The notes under the pieces are model-generated. The model searched no databases. It was not told the DNA's origin and worked only from the letters and a program-made list of their open reading frames with translations. Of a DNA stretch of 64,000 bases, positions 1 through 10,286 are shown piece after piece. Made by a program: the position numbers and the translations under genes. This DNA comes from Ophiura sarsii. Lineage: Eukaryota; Echinodermata; Ophiuroidea; Amphilepidida; Ophiuridae. The stretch lies in NCBI GenBank assembly GCA_035610835.1, contig CM069441.1, forward strand, positions 86,191,574 to 86,255,573. The letters run 5' to 3'. The stretch's first letter is position 1; each line of letters begins with the position of its first letter.

Positions 1-761
1 CAACCTCTGTGTTTACCTAAACCTAGGAGAATATGGTACTTTGCAATGCAATTTGTCTGCTTTAAGATGTGTACACAATAATTAATATTAATAAATGGGT
101 GGTTGTTTGAATTTCATTTAATTATCAAGCAAACCTCAAATTACAAAACTTTGGTTATACATCTACCTTCCATATTTAACATTGTTCAACAATCAAGATA
201 TACACTACACACATTTCGGGGAAAAGTGTGCCTAAACAACGTAATTAGCACGGGGATCCGCTTGCATACGAAATTGCATTCCCCCTCCATCAAACAAACA
301 CTTGTCTCACATGTTCTTTACCCGACAATGACACCAGTTTTTACATACAAGCCGTTTATGGTAGGCAAAAACCACTTGCATTTATGGAAGAGCAAATTAG
401 ACCAAGCACATATTATATTATTGATGATTAGACGGTGGTATGACTCGTTTTGGCAATTTATGTCATTGAAAAATCTTTACAACACCATAAGTGTTCAGAT
501 AACATTGCTTATCTAATCAAAAGCCTTTCAAACCTTATATTGATATTGATTATGTTGCAAAGTGGTTGTGGTTTGTTGATTGGTTCAATTAAACTGCCAA
601 GGGCAATTTGTTAGATTCCAGGTAGAGGTGTCCGAAAGCATGCACGAAGATATCAATTTGTAGTGGAAATTAGTTCTTTGAGCTTGTGTTATTAACACTG
701 TACATGTATACCTTTCAAGAGATGATGAAATTTAACAGTATGTGCAGTCACAGATGTAATA
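1..761. other. Non-coding, AT-rich sequence
   Basis: I see no gene here. The longest open frame (103-516, +) has no recognisable domain or conserved motif and lacks coding-like composition. No repeat pair was found. The stretch could be intergenic or the 3' flank of a gene left of the window. Confidence 0.5.
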
Positions 762-1012
762 TGCGACCCGATCAAGCGGAGTGAGTCGTATGTCGGGAAT
801 ATTGATTTTGAGTTATAGGTAAAAAGAAGTGACAAATTCTTATATTTTATATTGTTTTCTCAGTTGATAAATTGTTTGTAACTTAAAGACTAGAAGTTCA
901 ATTCAAATGGGGTTTGTACCATACTGTAGCATTTTTCAACTGCTTTTAAATGATGGCAAATATCAGATTTGAAAACTGCCGACATGTGACTCATTCCGCT
1001 TGATCATGTCAC
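762..1012. repeat. Short inverted-repeat element (MITE-like)
   Basis: The left end (around 764-797) and the right end (around 978-1010) are imperfect reverse complements sharing the core GATCAAGCGGARTGAGTC and the flanking TATGTCGG/CATGTCGG. The ~250-bp size and lack of an ORF fit a non-autonomous DNA element. I could not define a target-site duplication. Confidence 0.55.
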
Positions 1013-1020
1013 ATCAAGGG

Positions 1021-1256
1021 TTGAGCGCCAGAAGGCCGCAACTCAACATTTGGGCAAAATGAGATTTTGGTACCAAAATAATCCATATAACCCACAGATT
1101 TAAGAACCATAAAGACTAAACTCATAAACACTCTCAATTGAAGATGATGGCCAATTCCACATAGCCCCAACTCAATGTAACAGGTAGGGTCCCAAACATT
1201 CATAGCTAATTATCTCAAAATAGCCTTTTTTTTAGTTAAGGCCTTCTGGCGCTCAA
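1021..1256. repeat. Inverted-repeat element with 17-base perfect ends
   Basis: TTGAGCGCCAGAAGGCC at 1021-1037 is repeated as its exact reverse complement at 1240-1256. The 236-bp body has no ORF, which fits a MITE. It lies 9 bp from the preceding inverted-repeat element. No target-site duplication is obvious. Confidence 0.65.
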
Positions 1257-2440
1257 TCAACAGTATGTACCTGTATGCAGGAGATGTTGAATCGATGATT
1301 TGCATGTTTTTGTCATGCTATTTTGATTTTTAATGTATTATTTTGTAACCTGTATCATCCATTATCATATTCTTCTATATGTATTCCCTCATGAACAATA
1401 ACGAAATGCATACCGACATGTATTTGTTCAATATTGAGTGCACAACACACAATATGCGATTGTGCACAAAAATACAAACCCTGTGCTGACAATAAGATAT
1501 TTGATAGAAATTACTGATGGGCGTGAGTAATTGACTGTTATGAAGTGTTCGTTAAAAGGTTTGTTTTGATTTAAGAGTGTTGAACATGTTATGCTGTAAA
1601 GGTCAAGTTCCAAGTAAGCACGTCTCTGTGTGCTCATACCCTTCCATATCAGGTAAATGACACGAAGATATCGTTTTAGAAAAGTCACTCGTTGCAAGAA
1701 CTACTAGAGGGTAGTGTAATATTGCTCTAACATTTATATTGATATGACTAAAAAATTCCATGTTGATAGTACCTTTAACAAAATTAGAGTGAACTCTGAT
1801 TAAATCTTGGTAAAAAGTCGGAGAACAAATTTTTACAAACTGCTGCCTCCTTCCCCTGTGTAATGTTGATGAATATCAGTCTTCAGCAGTTTCTCCAAGT
1901 GTCTCAATTAGTTGATTGGAGAGGGGAGAATTAAAACATCAAGTTAAAGATGTCCTTTTAAGCTCTACATAATAATAAACATCACTAAAAGATCAGGGGG
2001 TGGGGGAAATCAGAACAACATGTTTTGAAAATGTACTCGGTGAGCGAAGGATTTTAATTCAACTTGTGTGTAGAACAGATGTGATGAGAAAACATTACCT
2101 GATGCTGTTACACAGTCCCCTACCAGTAACAACACATTTCAAATTGGCCCAATATACCTTTGATTGATGGGTAGGTCTATTACTTAATAATGAATAATTA
2201 TAGCCATTAAGAATCCTGTTTTGTGAAAACCGTTATACATCAAATAAATCATACTGTTGCAGTGAAATCACCACAATCAATCAATTTGACACAATTAATC
2301 GATGTCGTTGCTCATTTTAGTTTGCTGAATCACATGAAATACAGTTTGAAATGGGAACAACATGTTGACCTGAACTAGTTTTTTTATTTACAAATATCTT
2401 GCTGCAAAACAAAAATATCCTTGAACAAAATGTTTGATAG

Positions 2441-2675
2441 TTAACACTTTCCACGCTGCTATAAGTTTTACCATTTACAAAATAGATCCGTCAGAAACCT
2501 TTCCAAACTTTCAAGGTCTATCTCAAGGGTTACTGAATCAATGCTAGGCATGTTTGTACTTATTTCAATGCATTTCTCATGGTGATTCCAAATATGGTAA
2601 TGAAATTCAATACTTATGGCATTTTGTGATATCTTAGAATGTTGTCTGCAGATGCCAACCGCATGGAAAGTGTTA
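2441..2675. repeat. MITE of the ACACTTTCCACGC family, copy 1
   Basis: It begins TTAACACTTTCCACGC and ends with a near reverse complement (GCATGGAAAGTGTTA). The interior (CAGAAACCTTTCCAA, AAGGTCTATCTCAAGG, GGCATGTTTGTACTTAT) recurs in reverse orientation at 34659-34905, so this is a dispersed family and not a chance hairpin. The minus-strand ORF across it is a repeat shadow. Confidence 0.7.
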
Positions 2676-2965
2676 TGTTTATGGTATATTAGGTTATTGT
2701 GTGGGTTCATGCACTAAAGTCTAAATATCATATTCATAATTACCCTATCATAACTAATAGGTTGGTATTATTGAGCATACGTTCCCTTCTAGAGAAGGGT
2801 GGGTGTTATGTCCGTGTGCTAGCAAGTAGTATCCCTCCACTTCCCCAGAGATATTCAGTGGTATTGTTTGTGATCAACACCATTTACTTTTGACATTCAT
2901 GAGACGAGTTATGATTTAATCAGTTCCAAATTGGCGATAAATATTTGGTTCTTATCTCTCCGTGC

Positions 2966-3228
2966 CCGGGCTTGAAATAAGCAGGAGCAGGGAGCAAATT
3001 TACCCCGCTAAACCTCAAAATGTCCCTGGTTCTTATGTAAATTGGTCACCAGGAGCAACTTTTACATTGAAAATTGCACCTGGTTATTCCTTTGCATTAT
3101 CTCCAGGATGACATATTTCTGTGATTTTACCATTTAATAGCTTCTGGTATGTGACAAATCTGTGAACCAGGGGCAAATGTGTGTAAAAAGTAGCCCCTGA
3201 TTCTTAATTTCATATTTCAAACCCTGCT
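2966..3228. repeat. Degenerate inverted-repeat element
   Basis: The left end (GGGCTTGAAATAAGCAGG) and the right end (CATATTTCAAACCCTGC) are imperfect reverse complements. The body repeats blocks such as ACCAGGAGCAACTTTTAC and ACCAGGGGCAAATG. It appears to be an old non-autonomous element. No TSD was identified. Confidence 0.4.
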
Positions 3229-4387
3229 CTGTGCGTAAAAGGACCGAGCGTACTCACGCCACACACATTATGGCCACACGCACATGCTTTTGGACGCATG
3301 ATGCACAGTGCGTGTGTTTTGCTTTCATGTGCGCCTGCGTCCTTCTATTTATTCACTGCTGTAAGGAAACTTCGCCAAATTGGACTTGATCAAACTATAG
3401 TTTTGTGTTTGTATCTGTTGATTTTGGATTTTCCCCCAAAAAGGTTTAACCCTGCATAGCAGCAAATGTAGTGTAATGAAATTCCAAACATGACAGGTAC
3501 TGCAATGGTTCTACGATGGTGCGTTATTTAGTTGCATTTTATTTTTGTTCTTCATAGTAGTTTTGGCTCATATAGTAGTAGTATTTTACCCCAGTCTGAA
3601 ACAGCAGAAGGTGTCATTCATTAGTTAATGATTATTTGTATACTTTAATCTGTACTAACATAGACAGGATATTTAAAAAAAATTATAAAAGAATTATTTT
3701 GTCAACCTCTTATATATACAACCTTGTTATATATAAAAGCCAGACAGAAAATATTTAGCTTTTTGAAATTATCAAATCAAATTGGTTAAAATATATTCCA
3801 ATTACTAGGTATGCATCAATTACATTGCAGAATAAAGCGTCTCATTTTACCCATATGTGTACTGTCACGGCAAAAGGGTGTAGTTGTCAGTCAAATGAAT
3901 TTTGAGATGTTGATTGAATTAGGCCTAGAAAAATAAAGCACATTTTGCCTTAATTTTTCTTCATAAAATCAGAAATCTTACCCACAAAGGTGCCTTTTTA
4001 CCCACCATGGTGTCATTTTAAAGCATTCAAAAAGCTCCTTTTGGTATCTCAACTTTTTCTTTGAGAGATAACTGCGCCCTTTTGCTACAACAGGACACAA
4101 TATGATAACGATGCACTATATTCGATCAAAGACTTGACACATGCTTATTTTCCTCAAAATTAAATGAAATTATTTGTACCATTTTGTTGGGTTTTTTTAA
4201 TCAGAATTTAAGAATTTTCTATAATAAATTCAGAAATCTGTCACAATTTTTAGGGGAGGAAATGTTTCGGTTGATCCAGGATTTGAATTTAAACAACACA
4301 TTTTGATGGCAAAATCTCAGAATGGCCCAAATAAGGCACGTTTTGCTATATTAGTTTATCAAACAACTGTACAACTCTTGCTCCAAC
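3229..4387. other. Non-coding spacer
   Basis: AT-rich sequence with no convincing ORF, RNA gene or repeat pair found by eye. Confidence 0.4.
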
Positions 4388-5313
4388 CATGGAATTACGA
4401 GACACGGAATACCATCGAGCCCAACATCAAGGTACCTATCACCTTTACCGGCAAAATTGAAAGGGCCGCGATGTGTAAAAATTCTACAGGTCACCACGCG
4501 TCACTGCCTGTTACAATAGATCTTCAACAATGGAGGAATAATCATCTCTATTGAAATGTCGTGTTGAGCTGATTATGTCCGTTCCGTTCACGCATGTGTG
4601 AGTAGCATGTTTAAAAAAAAGCGCGGCCTTATAATTTCGGTATTGATAGTCGTTTGCATATCTAATGCAAGCTGGGGGGGATGCATACAAACAGTTTAAT
4701 ACCAGAAGCAACGATGAAAGTTTAAAATACTGCTAATATTTTAAAGTTATTAAATTAATACACACATTCACCGATGCGATTGATGTAACATAATTTGTGA
4801 AGTTTTATAGAAACTATTTCACTCAGTTTTTTATTACTTCTTGAATCCAATAATTCCCTAAAATGTGCATAGATGACCTAGAAAATAGGTCTAGATTTTC
4901 AGCCAATTTTGAGAATGCGCACTTTTGGCCGCTATTTGTATTTACAAATTAGCAGAATTCATCAACTTATCTACCCAAACATGTAGGTTAGACCATGCAG
5001 TTTGTAGCGGATTTCTCATAAAAATGAGTTTTGCACACCCGTTTTTGACAACAAACTGACCCAAAGTCGTATTTGATTTGGAAGAAAAATATAACTGGCA
5101 ACCATGCGTCCGTGGGAGTAGTAATAGTCAATGTGGCAACATAACCGGTAAAGATGATACTTGGTCAAAGGAATAGCCCGATGTGCGTACATAATGGGCA
5201 AGTCATTCAATGTCTATCAATGCTTGTGTGTGGAGGAGGTACCGCCAATGGCAATATAATTGAGTTATATAACAGGGTCTTGTAGATGGTATTCCGTGTC
5301 TCGTAATTCCATG
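4388..5313. mobile_element. Non-autonomous DNA transposon with ~29-bp TIRs and 7-8-bp TSD
   Basis: The left end 4388-4416 and right end 5285-5313 are reverse complements, starting CATGGAATTACGAGACACGG. CTCCAAC occurs immediately outside both ends (4381-4387 and 5314-5320). If one terminal base is assigned to the flank, the duplication is the 8-base GCTCCAAC. That is direct evidence of insertion. A 7-8-bp TSD and CA...TG ends point to a hAT-like element, but no transposase is encoded. Small ORFs inside (4303-4554 +, 4511-4711 -, 5016-5210 -) look non-coding. Confidence 0.8.
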
Positions 5314-5787
5314 CTCCAACTGACATTTGAATCATGTGAAATTGTAATCATTAGTTTATTTTTTGTAATGTTTCATCATATAATCACAGATTGTGGAGCT
5401 TTTTGATAGCAAAGCTGGTAATCCATTTGAACTAGTGTTTTTGTTTCCAAATTATTTACTAGATGTAGGATGTATACTTTCATTATAGAATGTTTATCAA
5501 CATGAATTAGTTTAGTTTTTCCAATTGTAGTGTATGACTAAAATAGGTTAGTTTATTATTTATATAACTTTATATATTGTTGCAAATGTTATAAAGAGAT
5601 TTATTGACACATATTTCTTAGTGTGAAATAGCACAGTTGATAATTTAACCCAAACCTTGCCCACATTTTATCTTACCCCACAAAATACTTTGGGCTACCA
5701 GTAATCTCAAATTATCTCAATAATATGATATGTATTGATGAAAGGGACAATGTAAATGTTCCGAATAAACTTTACTCAACGTCTTAA

Positions 5788-6372
5788 GGGGGCTGTTAAC
5801 CCTCACAACATGATATTTATCAAGCGCTGTAACTTTTGAGCTTAAATATGATGTATATATAAAAGTATACATTTTGGTATCAAATTTCACCAAAAATGCT
5901 GATCTTTAAATTTTTGACCAAAAAAATCACTTTTTTGGCTCAAAATTTGCTGCATTCGTAGCAAATTCAGTTTTTGGTAAAAAAAATGCTGACATTTTAC
6001 CTTCATCTTAATAAAATTCTCTAGGAGGGTTTTTTGAATATCTGATTTATTTTTTTAATTATTGGTCCAAAAGTGCCAAAAATGTGATTTTCATGATTTT
6101 GGAGGTAACAAATCACATATTTTGGCACTTTTTGGTCAATTTCAAAAAATAAATCAAATATTCAAACAAACTAAAAACCTAGAGAATTTTATAAGGATTA
6201 TAATAAAACTACAACGACAAAATTTGACAAAATATATTTTTAGTTATCTTGACAAACCTAAAATGGGTCAAAAACCGTGTTTTTTATCATTTTCTCCAAC
6301 ACTTTTATATAGATTAAATGAAAATGAAGGAGTTTAGCAGTTTTACAGAGGCTATGCCTGAGAGTTCACAGT
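5788..6372. mobile_element. Palindromic TTAA-type MITE, copy 1 (diverged)
   Basis: It starts after TTAA (5784-5787) with GGGGGCTGT and is almost entirely self-complementary. The centre near 6062-6135 carries GTGATTTTCATGATTTTGG, GGTAAC and TTTTGGCACTTTTTGGTC blocks shared with the copy at 30800-31486. The right terminus is degraded (CAGAGGCTATGCCTGAGAG). The ORF at 6062-6337 is a by-product of the palindrome. Confidence 0.7.
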
Positions 6373-6670
6373 GATGACATTTGGAATGTTTTTCTGCTTA
6401 CAGAAACAAAAGTAGCACTCTGACTGTATACAGGATTGGGAAAGTTCTATTGATTTTTAGTTACTCCAAACTACAGGGTCATGAATGGTGTATGGTACAA
6501 AGGCATTGACACAAATGCTGAATTTAGTTAAGAGAGAGAGCAATGATCCCTCGTGAGCAGTTTGGCCCCAGTAAGTGTAGATGGTAAACACGATAGTACT
6601 ATGTATAAAATATAATGAAATATGACTATTGACCGCCCAGAGACGTTGACGATGGATGTGTTTTACAATT

Positions 6671-6918
6671 GAGGACCCTAGATCTAAAAGGGGGTTAAGT
6701 CACAATCTTGTGAAATTGTAGTTAAGTATCAGTTTCTGCTACAAGGAGGATCTCTGCACCCTCTGTTCAAATGTTACAGTTAAGTCATGTGGTAAAGCTA
6801 TGTAAGAGTCCATGGGAGGTACAACCCGAGTGGGTCAAGTCCACACATGGACACAATGAAACCCAGTTTTTGCCATTTTTCTCAATGTGAATTAACCCCT
6901 TTTAGATCTAGGGTCCTC
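6671..6918. repeat. Inverted-repeat element, 27-bp ends
   Basis: GAGGACCCTAGATCTAAAAG (6671-6690), followed by GGGGTTAA, is mirrored as reverse complement up to 6918. ATT flanks both sides and may be a 3-bp TSD, but that is too short to be secure. No ORF. Confidence 0.6.
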
Positions 6919-8355
6919 ATTTTGTACTTCCTTTTCCATGCCATTTCGATCACCATAATGCCATATACGATGAAAGATATTCTAAAAAGTTTCCAATTTG
7001 AGTTATCAGTGTCTAGGTGTATGCTACCTTGAACTCAACTATAGCGACATCATTTGTATTCATGTGTGTGTATGTTCCACCGTGTACTATAACCAAAGTG
7101 GACTAATAAACAGATTATTATAAATATACTAGCAACCAAAAGTATTAAGACACTTGGTTATGGTATGAAAATCGTCCCATATATTAAATTTGGAGTGTAA
7201 TACTTCACTACGAGTTGAACAAATGTGTTGCTGAATCTCTTCTCATTAATAAATTCATGTATCCTGCAACATCTACTGGTTCAATTCCATGGAATTGTAG
7301 AAAACATGTGCCTTCTTCAAATCCCCATACAAATTAACAATTGAAAAATAGCTCATAAATAATGAATCAACCTCATGATAGCCATGTACTGATATGGTGG
7401 GTAGTCTGACAATTTTGACTTAACTAATCCCAATATTGTCGTCACTAGTCTTAAATCTCTCACAGATATTTGCACTTCTCATATTTTAGGCCATCTTTCA
7501 AATTTGGACGATCCATCAACTTGGCACCTTCACAGAGTTTAAAATTGTAAAGTATCTACCAGTTTTTGGTGGTAAATTAATTGCCTCTAATTTGCATATT
7601 GTGTTAAGTTAAAATAATCAAAAAGTAATATTGGCCCTATCATTTCAAGGCTTTTTAATATTTTTCAATGATCTCTTATAACATTGTTGCTGAAAATGTT
7701 ACATTGTACAAGAGGAATTTTCCATTGTCTTCTTTGGGGCAAAAACTACATGTTGATGGCCGTTTTAAAAGGCCTATGGATGCTTACATTTGACAGTAAA
7801 CAAATGTATTGCACACAAATGAAACTAGACATTACAACAATAATTTCATCCAAAACAGAATGTTGATATTATAATGTTGGTTTTCTCGGAATACAGATTT
7901 TAAAAATCACATTTTCTAGAGACCAAAACTGCATGTCAACGTGAACGGCTGTTCTGATCAGGCGGTTGAAGCTCATTTAATTCTGTCCTCCTTTTTATTT
8001 CTCCATCCGTTCATTGTAGATCTGTCCCTCTGTTTATACTCCATCTATCCTTCCTTGCAAAATGGTATTTGGCAAGCTGTTCTTTCATCTACTTTACATG
8101 CCTAAATCACACCAGTTGTCTCCTTTTCACAAGCAGCTTCCTCACACCACATGTTGGTTGGTGGTATGTGAAGAGAAGTGGTCCTGTCTTTCTAATGCAA
8201 TTCATTTCAAAAGCATTTATTTGTTTCTCCAACTCTGGTTTCTCCATCTCTGCATTTAGTGTGTCTTTTAATGGCATTACGTTTACCGAGCTAGGGCAAT
8301 ATGATATATAAACCTAGACTCTTTAATTTAATTTCATGTACGATACAGTTGCAGA
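6919..8355. other. Non-coding spacer 3' of the GPCR cluster
   Basis: No supported gene or repeat pair. The overlapping ORFs at 8062-8311 lack any recognisable domain. The sequence just left of 8356 is the original 3' flank of the first GPCR gene. Confidence 0.4.
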
Positions 8356-10286
8356 TTTTTTCATTAAAAGGTTACCGCCTCCGAATTGTAGACAAATATG
8401 TTTCTGATGACGGCTTTATACAGAAATGCATACATGTTTGTCGAAATCCATTTCTATAACTTGAGTTACACGCAAAATACACAAATGGATTGGCGCAGGA
8501 GTTGATAACTACAAGACAGCGAGCTACCACTGCAAGTAACCCATACTGATCCGGTGATAAGAACCCAAGACCTGTGGCTTCCTGGACAAATAAATTGATA
8601 GACAGTAAACGGTACGGTAACTGACAACAGAAGAAGATGACTCCATTGATGATTAACAGTCGAGCAACCTGATTTCGAATTTGTTTCTGTAGTACAATGA
8701 TCCTGTTGTTTTGAATGTTCTTGTCTGTTCCTCCAGTACGGTGACTTAAAGCGTATATAATTCTCCCATGCATGTACACGTTTCCAACTAACGCAAAGAA
8801 AAACGGCACAACAGTCACAGACTCTGCAAACACAAGTATTTTAGAGTGAATGGGAACGCAAAACTGAATGCGTTTCGGGTACTGGGCGTATATGCTTTCA
8901 TCGGAGTAAAGAACGCAAATCGTCTGGAGTTTTGCGTATCTGAGTACTACCAACGATGACATGATTGCGCTGAAGATCCACGACAGGGTTATTATGCGGA
9001 TTGTGCGATCTTTTCCCGTCACTAATCGATGCTTAAATGGGTGGCATATACCATAGTATTTTTCAAACGTGGCAAGGGATATCAGGAGAATCGATGCGAA
9101 GTAGGAAAGGTAGATTGGCAACCAGCTCACGACGCATCCAATCCCGGATTCGAATGGCGCATCGTTGCGAATTGGGGAGCTATAATAGGCTACGATATAC
9201 AAGGTGCAACCATACCCAATGAAGAATAGATCAGCTACGGCGATGTTCAGCAGGTATCCATTCGTTACGGTCCGCATTGCAGGTACGCGAAGAACCATTA
9301 CGATAAATGCTAGATTTCCTAAAACACCGATAGTCTCAACAAACGGAAGAAATATCGTAAAAATGAGCTCTTCGTTGTAAGAATATAAAGCATCGTTTAT
9401 TGCTGATTCTGTTGAAAGATTCAGTATATTATTCGCACAATGATTTTCAGTCATTTGAGTTTGATTTATTCCCATTATTCCGCAACTTAGTAACATTCAT
9501 GGAACGTTCCTGGCACATTATTAGAATGCATTTGTTTCCACCTTCATAGCTGGTTCATAATTTGAAAGTGCATATCACTTTGTGGATGAAAGAGATCCGC
9601 TGTTGATTGCACTGATCGTTCAATCAATGTATCACTCGGCAGTATTGATGCTGGTACTCGGAGGCTGGTACTTCCCAAAAAAATTACGAGCTGTGATTTA
9701 ATTCTGGCAGAATGCCCATTCGTAGTGACTTTGATTGATAGTATTTAAGCGATATTTGCTGTGTTAATATATTATTAACCAACGTGGTGAGAGAAAACCA
9801 TTTATGGACAGGTGAAGTTATTTTAAGATTTCGAATGAGTGCCGTCGGAGCTTCGTCTGTTTGAAAGTGTCATTAACAATTAACCATGATGCGGCGCTCC
9901 TCGCTCACGATCGATACGTTTCCATCCAGATGTTAAACCAACTATTGAACATGTTGAAGGCATGAGTTTAAACTTCCCGGGTAATTTGCGAGTAAGTTAT
10001 TCATACGTGATAACTTAAAAAGTAACACATATTGATCATCTTTTCTTCGTAGGAATGTTATCGCTTTTGTATAGACGAGGATCAAATAAGAAATAAAATC
10101 AACTTGCACGAAGGCATGAGAGATCTTTGTCATTATTCTGGACATAAACTACCTACGATTGATTGAAGACGCAGCTATATAAGATAGAGCCATATGTCAT
10201 GTATGTGTCAATGTCTAGTAAGATTTCATTTCACTGCCTGTCAGTCACACAATTGGGAGATACCTCTCCTGACACCGCAGCCAAAG
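8356..10286. repeat. Tandem duplication unit 1 (1,931 bp) with a GPCR gene
   Basis: Unit 1 and unit 2 (10287-12213) are head to tail and almost identical. By eye I count about six differences: a 3-bp deletion with two adjacent substitutions in the GPCR gene, two more substitutions in the gene, and a 1-bp deletion upstream. Both units begin at the string TTTTTTCATTAAAAGG, 16 bp before the stop codon. Copy 1 therefore keeps the ancestral 3' flank and copy 2 keeps the ancestral 5' flank. Confidence 0.92.
8372..9496 (-). CDS. Rhodopsin-class GPCR, TRH-receptor-like (copy A)
   Basis: A 374-residue intronless seven-transmembrane receptor expected at the plasma membrane, coupling a peptide-type ligand to G proteins. 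Sequence marks: N-terminal sequons NQT (11) and NLS (26); GN in TM1 (60-61); NIAVAD in TM2 with Asp89; Cys121 at the start of TM3, pairing with Cys213 in loop 2; EKY (145-147) in place of DRY; TM5 around 220-248; TM6 with FCCQLPYR (289-296) instead of CWxP; NPFVY (336-340) in TM7; Cys355/Cys359 as possible palmitoylation sites. The MRTVTNGYLLNIAVAD and RNQVARLL blocks and the CHP after TM3 resemble TRH receptors most, but the ligand is unknown. The first ATG is used; an alternative start is Met8. Copy B is 99% identical. The unit's duplication edge lies just past its stop. Confidence 0.93.
   Translation of the reverse strand: MLLSCGIMGINQTQMTENHCANNILNLSTESAINDALYSYNEELIFTIFLPFVETIGVLGNLAFIVMVLRVPAMRTVTNGYLLNIAVADLFFIGYGCTLYIVAYYSSPIRNDAPFESGIGCVVSWLPIYLSYFASILLISLATFEKYYGICHPFKHRLVTGKDRTIRIITLSWIFSAIMSSLVVLRYAKLQTICVLYSDESIYAQYPKRIQFCVPIHSKILVFAESVTVVPFFFALVGNVYMHGRIIYALSHRTGGTDKNIQNNRIIVLQKQIRNQVARLLIINGVIFFCCQLPYRLLSINLFVQEATGLGFLSPDQYGLLAVVARCLVVINSCANPFVYFACNSSYRNGFRQTCMHFCIKPSSETYLSTIRRR

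Noticed and set aside
103..516. 137-residue first ORF of the window
   Set aside because: Longest frame of the left end, but composition and lack of any motif suggest chance in AT-rich DNA.
9029..9229. Plus-strand ORFs opposite the GPCR genes (also 10957-11157)
   Set aside because: Antisense shadows of conserved GPCR coding sequence.
9942..10145. 67-residue minus-strand ORF upstream of each duplicated GPCR (also 11869-12072)
   Set aside because: Kept in both copies only because the DNA is duplicated; no recognisable domain and no evidence that it is a 5' exon.
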